Source of the DNA: Candidatus Eisenbergiella intestinipullorum
GTDB lineage: Bacteria; Bacillota; Clostridia; Lachnospirales; Lachnospiraceae
Length of the DNA stretch: 43,449 nucleotides
Direction: 5' to 3'
Assembly: GCA_019119815.1 (NCBI GenBank)
Contig: DWWH01000005.1
Span: 1 to 43,449 of the forward strand
Part shown: positions 1-9,059 of the stretch, one piece after another
Layout: every line of letters starts with the position of its first letter
Position numbering within the stretch: position 1 is the first letter of the stretch
The notes under the pieces: model-generated
What the model saw: only the letters and a program-made list of their open reading frames with translations
Told to the model about the DNA's origin: nothing
Databases searched by the model: none
Made by a program: the position numbers and the translations under genes

Positions 1-7
1 TCAGCCC

Positions 8-35
8 TTGACAATTCCCCTTTTCCTGATATACT
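8..35 (+). promoter_or_regulatory. Promoter of the queT unit
   Basis: A perfect -35 hexamer TTGACA (8-13) and a -10 TATACT (30-35) are separated by 16 bp. Transcription would begin near position 42 and include the riboswitch ahead of queT. Confidence 0.7.
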
Positions 36-83
36 GGAAAAGCTGGAAACGCCCATGGAATCAGGGTTTTTCGGCATGATCCC

Positions 84-126
84 GGTGAGTTCGAGACCTT
101 CCTCACCTAAAACAAAACTAAAGGAG
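84..126 (+). promoter_or_regulatory. PreQ1-I riboswitch
   Basis: Stem P1 is GGTGAG (84-89) with CTCACC (102-107), closing a 12-nt loop. It is followed by an A-rich tail and ACTAAAGGAG, the hallmark arrangement of the preQ1-I aptamer. The tail runs directly into the Shine-Dalgarno sequence (121-126) of the next gene. Ligand binding should therefore hide the ribosome binding site and reduce translation of the transporter when preQ1 is plentiful. The class assignment comes from pattern recognition and was not scored with a covariance model. Confidence 0.8.
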
Positions 127-134
127 AAAAACAA

Positions 135-671
135 ATGAACAAGAAAAACATCTACCTGCTCACCCAGGCGGCGATGATCGCTGCCCTCTACGTTGTGCTC
201 ACCTTCGTGGCCAACGCCTTCGGACTCGCGAACTATGCGGTTCAGGTCCGTTTCTCGGAAGCTCTTACCATCCTTCCCCTGTTTACCCCCGCCGGAATAC
301 CGGGACTGTTTATTGGCTGTCTGATCAGCAATATCCTGACCGGCTGCGCTCTTCCGGATATTGTCTTCGGTTCCGCCGCAACTCTGATCGGCGCGCTCGG
401 GACCTGGAAGCTGGGAAATACATGGAACAAAGCGGCCGGAAATTTCTTCTCTCCCGGAGCGAAAAACATCTTTCTTGCTCCCCTCCCTCCCATACTGGCA
501 AACACGATCATCGTTCCGTTTGTGCTTTTCTACGCATACGGCATCCGTCCGCTGTGGCTCTCGTTTCTGACGGTGGGAGCAGGCGAGGTCATCTCCTGCG
601 GAGTTCTCGGCCTGCTGCTCGCCTTCACGCTGAATAAATACCGCTCCCAGCTCTTTGGGAAAAACCTTTAA
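135..671 (+). CDS. queT: QueT family queuosine-precursor transporter (ECF S component)
   Basis: This 178-residue, strongly hydrophobic protein has about five to six membrane segments. It matches the QueT family, the substrate-binding S component of energy-coupling-factor transporters thought to import queuosine precursors such as preQ1. The N-terminal stretch around residues 8-30, the conserved VRFSEALTILP (residues 38-48) and the GLFIGCLISN segment (about 57-66) are typical. The AAGGAG sequence 8 nt before the ATG fixes the start. The upstream preQ1-I riboswitch independently supports the substrate class. No ECF ATPases or T component are nearby, so it probably shares an energising module encoded elsewhere. 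The gene converges with the next one, only 8 bp apart. Confidence 0.9.
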   Translation: MNKKNIYLLTQAAMIAALYVVLTFVANAFGLANYAVQVRFSEALTILPLFTPAGIPGLFIGCLISNILTGCALPDIVFGSAATLIGALGTWKLGNTWNKAAGNFFSPGAKNIFLAPLPPILANTIIVPFVLFYAYGIRPLWLSFLTVGAGEVISCGVLGLLLAFTLNKYRSQLFGKNL

Positions 672-679
672 CGGGTATC

Positions 680-3208
680 TCACTGCATTTTCACGTAGGA
701 AATAAACATATTTCCATTTTCTTCAAACCAGGAAGCGGCGTCGTTTCGTCCCATTCGGGAAATCTGGCCGGTCTGAGGATCCATCAGGATCACATTTCTC
801 TCATTGAAGCCGGTGATCAGAACGGCGCTGCCGTCTTCCAGCAGGGCAAGGACGGGGATCTCCCGGTCCGGATAATACAGAACAGCCTCCAGACTGCAGC
901 CCGTCAGATCCAGCACCTGCACATTTCCCAGATTTTCCTGCAGAACCTCCGCTATCGTATAGCCCTGTTCCAGCAAGTATCCGGTATTTCTCGTCACGCC
1001 CTCATAGGTGAGGATCGCATCCAGGCACACTTCCAGGCCGCTTCTTTCTTCATCCGCTGCGATTCCTTCAATGGCCATGATCTGGTTCGCGGTATGAAGG
1101 CGTTCCGTTCTCCAGATGTAGAAGCCGTCCCGTGCCGTTACCGTTCCGGAGCTTTCCGCTGCGAGCCGGATGGCCGCTCCCGGCGTGGGTGCAAATGTGA
1201 CCTTTCCGTCCAGCCCGTATACATAATAGAGCTCCACCGTCTCCTGGGACGGAGGGATCTCCACCTGCCTGCTTCCCTCATAAAGCACCTCGCCCGGCGT
1301 AAGGATCTTCAGCTGTCCTGTCTTCACTGCGGTTTTCATTTTGATCTCTGTCAGCCGGTCGTCTTTTTCCGTAGGTACCGTTATGACCGTATTGGTCCTC
1401 TGCGCTTCCGTGCGGCTGCTCACGATCTGATCCGCTTTGCAGGGCGCGTATCCGCCCTGTCCGTCCTTTTCCACCCGGCTCAGGATGATCTGATTTCCGC
1501 TCATTTCGCAGCCGGTCACATAGAAGCCCTCTTTTTCATAGGTCATCAGGATCTCTCCGTTTTCATCCTGGATCCTGACCTGATACATGGGAAATACGAT
1601 GGCTCCGGTCTCATCCTGGGAAAGCTCCGAACGTCTGGCGATCCCGTACACGATGTCTTCTCCCATAAAACCGAGCGGCAGGATATAGTTCCCGCTTCCC
1701 GCCTCAATCTGCGTCTGTACGCCGGTGCTCAGGTTCATCAGGATCAGCGACTCCGAAGCATATCTTTCCCCGGTCTGCCAGGCGATCATCCGATTGCTTT
1801 CCGAAACGCTGCAGCCATCCATGCTCAGGTCTTCCGCCGTAACATCCACCGTCCGGCTGTCCAGATGCACACACAGGATCTGGTCGTTCAGGAACAGATA
1901 CAGCTCGTTCCTGCCGTTGATATAAGAAAGCTGGTCGATCTGCGCCTCCAGGATCTTTGGTGATTTCTGGCTGGGGAGAAAAGCCAGCTCCTCTATGGTA
2001 TTTGCCGAACTGTTATAATAGTAGACCTGCGCACCGCAGCTGCCCTGCCGCCGGCCTGCGCTGATATAGCCGTATACCATGAAAAAGACGTTTCCCGCCT
2101 CATCCACCTGAAGGATCTTAAAGTCCCGGTCATCCAGGAAAGCCCTCTCGTCCAAGCTGCTTCCGTCGTGGGAGGAGAAAAGCCTGGCAAGCCTGTTTTC
2201 CGTCACGTTCAGACTGTAAAGCACACCGTTCTGAACAAAGGCCACGATGCCGCCTCCTTCGCTCTCCGCCATCTGCACATCCGAATCCCGGATCCCGAGC
2301 ACCACCTCCTCGTCCACAAAGGAGGAAGCATCCTCTGAAAAATACTCGCTCATGGTGCGTTCATAATCCAGCAGATACATCCGTTCTTCTCCGGTACGGA
2401 TCCGGTAGATCTCTTTTACATATGCCTGCATCTCTTTTTCATATCTGGTATAACCGACCAGATACTCCACTGTGACAGCGGCCGTCTGTCCTGTCATATC
2501 CAGAATGGTAAAAAAAGGTTCCGTCTCTCTGCGCACATCCAGACTTCCCCAGCCAAGCTGATCCAGGCTGCTGTGGATCGTCACCCTGCTCAGGGAGGAA
2601 TTGTCCCCGCTGGAATCCGTTTCCATATAAGTGGCCAGGGCAGCACAGGAAGCATCCTCAAAGGTATCTTCGCTGAAGCCTGCGACAAAATCCAGCATCT
2701 CCTGAGCAGCCGGATCCTCCTCTTCGACCACTCTCATGTAATAGGAAGCCTCCCGCTCATCCTCCAGAGTGAGTCTGAGGATCAGGCTGTACTCCGTCTC
2801 CATATCGATCAGGTCCTTCAGCACAATGTCGGCCTTCAGGACTCCGTCCTCCTCCGTCAGCCCGGAAACCTCCGTGTCCTCCACCAGCCTCGAGCCGTCC
2901 GCGCTGCGCACCTCAAAGGCCATGGCGTCCACCTGTATGCCATAGGTCAGGATTCCTATGGAAAGCTTCCGATCTGTCCCGATGGGCATCAGTCTGCCCC
3001 GCATATGTTCTTCTTCCATATCGTCAAGGTAGCCGTCCATCCTGTTGACGCGCAGGCCTCCGGCATCCACATAGACCGAGGGAAGTCTGGGAGGCTCCAC
3101 CTGTGCGGTCATGTCCGTATTTCCTCTGTTCAGCAGCATGCTGCTTATGATCAGCGCTGCCACAAACGTAACGAGGCAGACGCAGCTTCTGATGATCGTT
3201 CTCTTCAT
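680..3208 (-). CDS. Secreted/anchored protein with degenerate C39-peptidase-like C terminus
   Basis: This 842-residue protein has an N-terminal signal anchor (about residues 5-27). A long extracytoplasmic region of beta-rich, WD-like segments follows (about 300-620). A C-terminal module (about 715-842) resembles the papain-like C39 peptidase fold. A Cys in EVCLDAILTYEG sits where the C39 nucleophile is expected, and an Asp-Pro follows NVILMDP. The catalytic His expected before VLITGF is absent (Ser-Ala instead), so proteolysis is doubtful. The start overlaps the stop of the methyltransferase gene by four bases (ATGA), implying translational coupling. Its function is unknown; a cell-surface sensing or binding role is inference. 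Confidence 0.6.
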   Translation of the reverse strand: MKRTIIRSCVCLVTFVAALIISSMLLNRGNTDMTAQVEPPRLPSVYVDAGGLRVNRMDGYLDDMEEEHMRGRLMPIGTDRKLSIGILTYGIQVDAMAFEVRSADGSRLVEDTEVSGLTEEDGVLKADIVLKDLIDMETEYSLILRLTLEDEREASYYMRVVEEEDPAAQEMLDFVAGFSEDTFEDASCAALATYMETDSSGDNSSLSRVTIHSSLDQLGWGSLDVRRETEPFFTILDMTGQTAAVTVEYLVGYTRYEKEMQAYVKEIYRIRTGEERMYLLDYERTMSEYFSEDASSFVDEEVVLGIRDSDVQMAESEGGGIVAFVQNGVLYSLNVTENRLARLFSSHDGSSLDERAFLDDRDFKILQVDEAGNVFFMVYGYISAGRRQGSCGAQVYYYNSSANTIEELAFLPSQKSPKILEAQIDQLSYINGRNELYLFLNDQILCVHLDSRTVDVTAEDLSMDGCSVSESNRMIAWQTGERYASESLILMNLSTGVQTQIEAGSGNYILPLGFMGEDIVYGIARRSELSQDETGAIVFPMYQVRIQDENGEILMTYEKEGFYVTGCEMSGNQIILSRVEKDGQGGYAPCKADQIVSSRTEAQRTNTVITVPTEKDDRLTEIKMKTAVKTGQLKILTPGEVLYEGSRQVEIPPSQETVELYYVYGLDGKVTFAPTPGAAIRLAAESSGTVTARDGFYIWRTERLHTANQIMAIEGIAADEERSGLEVCLDAILTYEGVTRNTGYLLEQGYTIAEVLQENLGNVQVLDLTGCSLEAVLYYPDREIPVLALLEDGSAVLITGFNERNVILMDPQTGQISRMGRNDAASWFEENGNMFISYVKMQ

Positions 3209-4389
3209 GAATGCTCCTGTTTTCCTTCTTCTTCAAACAGCCTCTGCAGGCAGGTATGCACGTGGAGGAATTCTGTCATCTCCTTCACTCCGGTCTTTTT
3301 GTGTCCGTTTTCCTTTTCCCCCTGTTTTTTGACGGCGCGAATGAGGATGTTCTTCGGCGTATGCTCCATATCGATAAATTCCAGAAGCTGCGTCTCATAC
3401 CCGTGCTCCTCCAGAAGGCAGGCACGCACCGAATCCGTAAACAGAGCGGCCATCCGTTCCCGGACCAGTCCGTATTTCAGGGCCGGGGCGAGGACCTCGT
3501 TTCGGATCTGCCGGTTTACCTCATGCTGGCAGCAGGGCACGGACAGGATGACTGCCGCTCCCCACTTCACCGCTCTGTACAGCGCATGGTCCGTGGCCGT
3601 ATCGCAGGCATGGAGCGTCACCACCATGTCCACGCTGTCCTCTCCTTCAAATTCCGCAATATCTCCCTGCTGAAAATCCAGCTTCTGATAACCGTACTTT
3701 TCTGCCAGAGCGCTGCAGCGGCTGATCACATCTGCCTTCAGATCCAGTCCCGTCACACGGATGTTCAGCCCGCAGAGCTCATGCAGATAATAGTACAGGG
3801 CAAAGGTCAGATAGCTTTTCCCACACCCGAAATCAATGATCCTCACACATCTGTCCTTTGGGAGTATGGGCAGAATATCCGCAATAAATTCCAGAAAACG
3901 GTTGACCTGGCGGAATTTATCGTATCTGCTTTTTACCGTTCTTCCATCCGGCGTCTGAACGCCCAGATCGATGAGAAAGGGTACGGCCCGTCCTTCCTCC
4001 AGAATATATTCCTTTTTCCTGTTGTGAGCAAGGCGGAACGCGTCTGACCCGATCTTCTTTCCCTCTCCGGCATGCTCTCTTCGTCTCACCGTTACCTTTC
4101 CCTTTTTGCTCACCAGCACCTCCGCTTCAAAGCTCTCCGTCTTCACGGAAAGCTGCCGAAAATCTGCCATGGCTCCGTATACTGCCTCGCAGGCTTCCTC
4201 CGCGGTCAGATTTCTGTGAAAGACCTGGTTTCCCCGAAAGGTCTCCGCCTGAAACAGAAGCCTGTCCCGAAGCATGACGGGCCGCACCTTCATACGGACA
4301 TCCCCATCCTTTTTCCTGGGACCGCCTGCCGTCATCTGATACAGACCTCCATTCAGGCTTTCCTGCAAAAGAGCGCGCAATTCATCCAT
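3205..4389 (-). CDS. SAM-dependent methyltransferase (Methyltransf_32-like)
   Basis: This 394-residue protein has a class I methyltransferase core. The SAM-binding motif I is visible as IIDFGCGKSYLTFALYYY, followed by an acidic motif II (VTGLDLK) and by LHACDTATD and VPCCQHE. That set is typical of the Methyltransf_32 family, whose substrates are mostly undefined but often RNA or protein. The N-terminal 150 residues are a separate domain. The reading frame is open up to 4521, but only the ATG at 4389 has a good ribosome binding site (AAAGGAA, 8 nt spacing). A promoter at 4493-4521 also lies inside the longer frame, so 4389 is preferred. Its stop overlaps the next gene. Confidence 0.75.
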   Translation of the reverse strand: MDELRALLQESLNGGLYQMTAGGPRKKDGDVRMKVRPVMLRDRLLFQAETFRGNQVFHRNLTAEEACEAVYGAMADFRQLSVKTESFEAEVLVSKKGKVTVRRREHAGEGKKIGSDAFRLAHNRKKEYILEEGRAVPFLIDLGVQTPDGRTVKSRYDKFRQVNRFLEFIADILPILPKDRCVRIIDFGCGKSYLTFALYYYLHELCGLNIRVTGLDLKADVISRCSALAEKYGYQKLDFQQGDIAEFEGEDSVDMVVTLHACDTATDHALYRAVKWGAAVILSVPCCQHEVNRQIRNEVLAPALKYGLVRERMAALFTDSVRACLLEEHGYETQLLEFIDMEHTPKNILIRAVKKQGEKENGHKKTGVKEMTEFLHVHTCLQRLFEEEGKQEHS

Positions 4390-4492
4390 TCTGTATGTTC
4401 CTTTCTTCCAACCGGAAAGACGGCGCAGCCGTCCGGCGAAGCCTTCCGCTTCTCCCGGCCTCCTGCGCCCCCTGTTTTCCTCCGTCAGATTC

Positions 4493-4521
4493 ATTGTAAT
4501 GATTTTCGTCCGAATACTCAA
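4493..4521 (-). promoter_or_regulatory. Promoter of the methyltransferase gene pair
   Basis: On the minus strand TTGAGT (4516-4521) and TACAAT (4493-4498) are spaced by exactly 17 bp. This gives the two downstream genes their own transcript within the MoxR gene string and rules out start codons upstream of about 4486. Confidence 0.55.
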
Positions 4522-4595
4522 CCGATATTTTTAAAAAAGGCAGCCGCCAGGATGTCTCGCTGCTGTCTGCCGGCACGCAGTGCCGAATGCCGCCT

Positions 4596-5195
4596 TCACC
4601 GCTCCGGCCCCCATCCCTGCCAGATTCTTCCGCTCTTTCTCCGTCTCCGATAGATCTCATAATAAAGCAGGACCTGGATCAGAGCCGCCTGCATCTCTCC
4701 TCCCGGTGCAGCTTCCTTCCCGGCTGCCGCTTCCTTTCCGGGTGCCGTACCCGTTTTTCCTTCCGCTTCTCCGGCAGACGCCGCTGCTTCTTTTCCCGTT
4801 TTTTCTTCGGCTGCCGCTTCCTCCTGCTCCTCTCGGCAGATCCGGGACCGGATGTTTTCCGAAAGCTGTACCAGCGCCAGTCTGTCCGGATACTCATCGT
4901 AGATCAGGCTTCCCCGGTAATCCATACCGTCCAGTATCCGGCTGATCCTTTCCCGGTATTTCCTGGCCCGCTGCGGATAGAGCTGAAGAAGATAGTCCAG
5001 ATCCCGCGCCGCTGCATCTTCCTCCTCCCAGAACATGGGAAGCGGATAGGTCAGATAAAAAGGCAGCGCCATCCCTTTTCTTCCGGGCGGCTCCCGCCAT
5101 TGCTCCTTCCTTCGCTGGGCCGCTCCCGCGGACTCTTCCTCCTGTAAAAAACAGAAGGGCGGAATTCCTCCCGGATTTTTTCTGAAATCGTCCAT
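4596..5195 (-). CDS. Conserved hypothetical protein
   Basis: This 199-residue protein has a recognisable core: LPFYLTYPLPMFWEEED, then a tyrosine/arginine-rich helix, LDGMDYRGSLIYDEYPDR and LVQLSENI. I associate this combination with an uncharacterised clostridial family of unknown role. A low-complexity Ala/Glu/Gly/Lys stretch (about residues 120-165) separates the core from a C-terminal basic helix. The ATG at 5195 has AAAGGA just upstream and is preferred over in-frame positions nearer 5234. No signal peptide or membrane segment is visible. It lies downstream of the DUF4129-like membrane protein on the same strand. No function can be assigned. Confidence 0.55.
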   Translation of the reverse strand: MDDFRKNPGGIPPFCFLQEEESAGAAQRRKEQWREPPGRKGMALPFYLTYPLPMFWEEEDAAARDLDYLLQLYPQRARKYRERISRILDGMDYRGSLIYDEYPDRLALVQLSENIRSRICREEQEEAAAEEKTGKEAAASAGEAEGKTGTAPGKEAAAGKEAAPGGEMQAALIQVLLYYEIYRRRRKSGRIWQGWGPER

Positions 5196-5398
5196 ATGAT
5201 CCTTTCCATAGCCGCCATTCCGCTTTTGCCGCACCGTTCTGTGGTTTCTTTACCGCGTTTTTCCGCTTCTGCCGCGGCTTCCCCTGCCAGCCCTCTTTTT
5301 GCTGCGTCTTTGCGGAAGCACTTCCGGCCGGAGCCGCTGTGGACGGCGGCATGCTTCTTTTCTTATGATTTATAGTATGCAGCCGGACGCGATCCGTA

Positions 5399-6850
5399 TC
5401 AGGCGGTCTCCTGTTTTCCTTTCTTTCTGCCAAGCAGCACTGCCCGGCAGTCCTCCGCCCGCTTCACATCCTCCAGGGTACAGCCGCCGGAAGTCTCTTT
5501 CCTGGCATACCGGGCCTTCTCATACAATTCCGCCAGCTCCAGAAACGCTCTTTGCCGTTCCTCTGATCCTTCTTCCTTCTGTACCGTTCCATCCAGGAAA
5601 AGGAAATCCAGCTCCCGCGCCGTTTTCGCCCGCAGCAGCCTTTCTCTCGCATCCCTTCTCCACAGATCCTTTCCTCTCCCTTTGCCGGGTTTTCCCTCCG
5701 GGTTTCGGAAGCGCTCCGTTTTCTGTACCGTCCGCACAAAGATCCTGCGGATCTTCTCCTCCGGAGTTCCGGGAAACAGATGCGCCGTCTCCCTCCGTTC
5801 CTTTCGTTTTCTTTCTGCGCGCAGCGTCTCCCGGATCTCCACCGTCTTCTCTTCCTCCTGCGTTCGCTTCCGCTTTCCTTCATTGAACATGCGGATCAGA
5901 CCCGCCACGGCCTTATAAAGCAAAAACGCTGCGGCGACGGCTACACCGATCAGGATCAGATACAGAAGGATCTGGTAAAGCACCTCCAGCCAGAACGGAC
6001 GCTCCTGTACTTCTTCCATCATGAACGGCGGCAGAGCGGCTCCCTGTTCTGCCGCAGCCGTTTCTCCTTCTCCCGATTCAAAGAAGCCCAGAAGGAAGCC
6101 GAGCACCCGGAAAAATCCCTTTCCCAGCCACAGGAGGATACTCTTCAGCAGTTCTCCCACCCGGTCCATGAACTCCCGGTCCGCGCCGAGAGCCAGGAGC
6201 GCTACCGCGGCCAGACTGCATGCCGCGGTCAGTCCGCCGCCCCGCAGCAGCATTCTGCGCACAGGGATATGAGCGTTGCTGGAACGGTTGAACTGTACAA
6301 AACGCTCCAGATTCCTCAGATAGGTATCGGCAAAAAACAGAAAGGCATACAGCAAAGAAGCGTTCAGGATCCTGCCGCAGGCCGCCCCATCCTCCAGGTA
6401 CGCGCACAGGAAAACGGATGATGCTGCCGCGATCAGAGCGGCCACCGGCCCCAGAAGTCCTTCCTCCTCCCGTTTTTCCTGCAGCCTGGCACGAAAAGAA
6501 ACGAACAGATAGATCCCGGAAAAGGCGCCGAATATCGTCCGCTGGAATCCATTCCGTCCCAACAGCCAGACAGCCGCTGCGAAAACGGCCGCATGCAGCA
6601 GGACAAACGGCCAGAAGCGGGTGGAAAAAATGCGGATCAGCCAGAAACAGACCGGCACCGCTGCAAGAAGAAGCTGAAACGGGAGCGCAGGAGGCAGAAA
6701 AATGCCGCCCTCCCTCTGCAGGCTTCCATCCGCCGCCCCGCCTTCCAGCAGGGAAAAAACAGAAAACAGAGCTGTCTCCACAAAGAATACCGTCAGAAAA
6801 TTCATCAGGATCTCCAGCAGCTCCACCGGTCTCATCCATTTCTCATTCAT
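5399..6850 (-). CDS. Multi-pass membrane protein with DUF4129-like C terminus
   Basis: This 483-residue protein has about eight hydrophobic segments in residues 10-330 and then a charged cytosolic tail. The tail ends with a helix pattern typical of DUF4129 (AFLELAELYEKARYAR followed by EDVKRAE). In many bacteria the third gene of a MoxR-DUF58 operon encodes a TgpA-type membrane transglutaminase with a DUF4129 tail. The position and tail fit here, but no Cys-His-Asp transglutaminase core is visible between the membrane parts. It overlaps the preceding DUF58 gene by 8 bp, showing tight operon coupling. It probably serves as a membrane scaffold in this envelope-associated complex. Confidence 0.7.
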   Translation of the reverse strand: MNEKWMRPVELLEILMNFLTVFFVETALFSVFSLLEGGAADGSLQREGGIFLPPALPFQLLLAAVPVCFWLIRIFSTRFWPFVLLHAAVFAAAVWLLGRNGFQRTIFGAFSGIYLFVSFRARLQEKREEEGLLGPVAALIAAASSVFLCAYLEDGAACGRILNASLLYAFLFFADTYLRNLERFVQFNRSSNAHIPVRRMLLRGGGLTAACSLAAVALLALGADREFMDRVGELLKSILLWLGKGFFRVLGFLLGFFESGEGETAAAEQGAALPPFMMEEVQERPFWLEVLYQILLYLILIGVAVAAAFLLYKAVAGLIRMFNEGKRKRTQEEEKTVEIRETLRAERKRKERRETAHLFPGTPEEKIRRIFVRTVQKTERFRNPEGKPGKGRGKDLWRRDARERLLRAKTARELDFLFLDGTVQKEEGSEERQRAFLELAELYEKARYARKETSGGCTLEDVKRAEDCRAVLLGRKKGKQETA

Positions 6851-7976
6851 TCAGCATTTCCTCCGCGTTCAGCCGTACAAAATGCAGCTGCTCCGGCTGC
6901 GAAACACCGCTTTCCATCCGCGGAAGCAGCGGGCACATCCAGGTGAAGTCCGCGCCGGACCTGGAAAAGCGTTCCAGAAGCTTCTGGAAGCCTTCTTCCG
7001 TCTCCGCGGACAGAAACAGAGTGGCGGTATCTCGCCCGTCCGCCTCCAGCTCTCCCCCGAAGGCTTCCGAAAAAGGAACGGCCGGTTCATCCAGATTCCT
7101 TCTGGCAAGCGCCCGGTTCAGCTGCTCCAGATGCCCGGCTCCCGCCCCCGGCGCCAGCCGCATCACTTCTCCGGTAAGCACGTCCTTTGCATTGCAGAAA
7201 ACGGCCACCCGGATTCCCTGGCGCAGAAGCTCCTGCGCGATCCGGACTGCAATGCGGATACACAGCTCCAGAAGCTCCTGCCGCTTCCAGATCCCTCCGT
7301 CCTCCAGATTCAGAAAGATCCGCACCGCGCGCAGAGCCGTATAGCCCCGCAGGTTCACCATCAGCTCCCCCGTCCGGGCCGACGCCTTCCAGTTGACCGC
7401 CCCCGGATCATCAAAAGGTGCATACTCCCGCAGGCCCCGGTACTCGAAAGGATCCTCCAGGAGATGGCGCTTTGCCAAAATCTCTCCGTTCAGCTTCCGG
7501 ATGGCAGCATCCAGGGACACCCCCTTCGCCGGCTTCGGATAGACATAAAGCACGCTTTCCTCTCCGATCCTCGTTATCATCTCCCGGCTCAGGAACAGAT
7601 CCGAGGCAACCAGGTCCAGCCCATCGATCCGATAATATCCTCTCGCCGTACAGCAGAAAGGGATCCTTCTGGTCACCCGCTGGTTCGGGCCGAGGGAGAG
7701 GATGTCGTTCCGATAATACTGGTCCGTCACCGCGCTGTCGCCTTCATCCTCAAAGCGGAGCTTGCGGGAGACCTGAAATTTCACCTTCAGCATGGGAAGC
7801 GGCAGCGCCTTCCGGTTTTCTACCTGCTCCGACAGGCAGCAGCTCTCTCCCTCCGTCACACTGCGGGCGGAAAAAAACAGCCGTGCCGTAAGTCCCCGGT
7901 CCCAAAGCCTTCTATACAGCCACGCCTGGAGGAAATAGAAGGCGGCAGCGCCCAGGCCAATCCATAAAATCAGCAT
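6843..7976 (-). CDS. DUF58 domain-containing protein
   Basis: This 377-residue protein has an N-terminal hydrophobic hairpin (residues 1-25), a beta-rich middle and the DUF58 signature. The signature runs from FEYRGLREYAPFDDPGAVNW into KASARTGELMV (about residues 170-205). The remainder resembles a von Willebrand factor A-like fold. DUF58 proteins are partners of MoxR AAA ATPases and are thought to act in protein maturation or envelope stress. The ATG at 7976 sits one base after the MoxR stop codon and has GGAG/AGG upstream, inside the MoxR coding end, so translation is coupled. A longer frame up to 8024 would overlap MoxR and lacks support. Confidence 0.85.
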   Translation of the reverse strand: MLILWIGLGAAAFYFLQAWLYRRLWDRGLTARLFFSARSVTEGESCCLSEQVENRKALPLPMLKVKFQVSRKLRFEDEGDSAVTDQYYRNDILSLGPNQRVTRRIPFCCTARGYYRIDGLDLVASDLFLSREMITRIGEESVLYVYPKPAKGVSLDAAIRKLNGEILAKRHLLEDPFEYRGLREYAPFDDPGAVNWKASARTGELMVNLRGYTALRAVRIFLNLEDGGIWKRQELLELCIRIAVRIAQELLRQGIRVAVFCNAKDVLTGEVMRLAPGAGAGHLEQLNRALARRNLDEPAVPFSEAFGGELEADGRDTATLFLSAETEEGFQKLLERFSRSGADFTWMCPLLPRMESGVSQPEQLHFVRLNAEEMLNE

Positions 7977-7977
7977 T

Positions 7978-8922
7978 TCAGCCTCTCCTTCCGAAATCCT
8001 CCACGGGCACCGGCACCTGCGCAAGGATCTCCTCCATCATCCTGCGCGCTTCCTCCTGACGGCCGCTTCCGTAGGCGAAAATGAGCCGGTGGGAAAGCAC
8101 GTCGGGCGCAAGCGCCTTCACATCGTCCGGGATCAGATAGTCCCGTCCTTCCATACAGGCCATCGCCTTTGCTGCCCGCATCAGAGCCAGCGTTCCTCTG
8201 GGGCTCACGCCGACAGCCACCTTCTCCTGCTTTCTGGTCGCCGCGGCAATATCCGCCAGGTATCCCGCTACGAGCGGATGGACATAAACCTTCTGCGCCT
8301 CCTCCTTCAGAGCGAGAAGCTCCTGTCCCGTCATCACAGGCTGAAGCTCCTCCAGCGGATCCTTGCTGCTGTATGCCTGCAGGATGGCCGTCTCCTCCTC
8401 CCTGTCGGGGAAACCCATAGCAAGCTTCATCATAAAGCGGTCCGTCTGCGCCTCCGGCAGCGGAAAGGTCCCGGCTGTCTCCACCGGGTTCTGCGTCGCG
8501 ATCACGAAAAAGGGCCTCTCCAGCTCCAGAGTCTCCCCGTCGATTGTGACCTGCCTCTCCTCCATACATTCCAGCAGCCCCGCCTGCGTCCTCGGCGTGG
8601 CCCGGTTGATCTCATCCGCAAGGAGGATGTTTGTAAAAACAGGCCCCTTCTTCAGCTCAAATCTCTCCTTCTGCCTGCTGTATATCTGCAGCCCGGTAAT
8701 ATCCGCCGGCAGCATGTCCGGCGTAAACTGGATCCTTGCCATCCGGATCCCGAGCGAGGCAGCGATCGCCTTTGCCAACTTTGTCTTTCCTGTTCCCGGC
8801 ACATCCTCAAGCAGCACATGCCCGTCCGCAAGAATGGCGGCAAGAAGCTTTCGGACCACGTCCTCCCTTCCGATGATGACCTTGCCCACATTATCCATGA
8901 CCTTCTGCATTTCTTCCCGCAT
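7978..8922 (-). CDS. MoxR family AAA+ ATPase
   Basis: About 314 residues form a complete MoxR-type AAA+ module. Walker A is EDVPGTGKT (residues 39-47), Walker B is ILLADEINRA (99-108), sensor 1 is IATQNP, and AQTDRFMMK carries the arginine-finger region. These ATPases act as chaperones that activate or insert metal into partner proteins, commonly the DUF58/VWA proteins encoded next to them. The start is uncertain. The ATG at 8922 is favoured for its fit to the family, but its ribosome binding site is weak, and the ATG at 8910 is also possible. A strong promoter lies at 9023-9051. It is the first gene of the operon. Confidence 0.88.
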   Translation of the reverse strand: MREEMQKVMDNVGKVIIGREDVVRKLLAAILADGHVLLEDVPGTGKTKLAKAIAASLGIRMARIQFTPDMLPADITGLQIYSRQKERFELKKGPVFTNILLADEINRATPRTQAGLLECMEERQVTIDGETLELERPFFVIATQNPVETAGTFPLPEAQTDRFMMKLAMGFPDREEETAILQAYSSKDPLEELQPVMTGQELLALKEEAQKVYVHPLVAGYLADIAAATRKQEKVAVGVSPRGTLALMRAAKAMACMEGRDYLIPDDVKALAPDVLSHRLIFAYGSGRQEEARRMMEEILAQVPVPVEDFGRRG

Positions 8923-9022
8923 ACCTTCACCAAACCTTTCTGCCGTTCCTCCTCCGGGAAGCACCCGCCCTTCGCATGCCCGCTTTCTGCATCCTCCCCG
9001 CGCGGGCGGCACATTTTCTTTG

Positions 9023-9051
9023 ATTATACCTTTTTTCCCTTCTTCTGTCCA
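9023..9051 (-). promoter_or_regulatory. Promoter of the MoxR operon
   Basis: On the minus strand a -35 TGGACA (9046-9051) and a perfect -10 TATAAT (9023-9028) are spaced by 17 bp. Transcription would start near 9016, leaving a leader of about 90 nt. Confidence 0.7.
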
Positions 9052-9059
9052 TCGCGCAG

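Noticed and set aside
4894..5433. Alternative 179-codon minus-strand frame with a Lys/Arg/Pro-rich sequence
   Set aside because: It overlaps the better supported hypothetical gene (4596-5195) in another frame and is low-complexity. Its upstream part (5235-5398) might still be a short basic peptide, but there is no firm sign of it.
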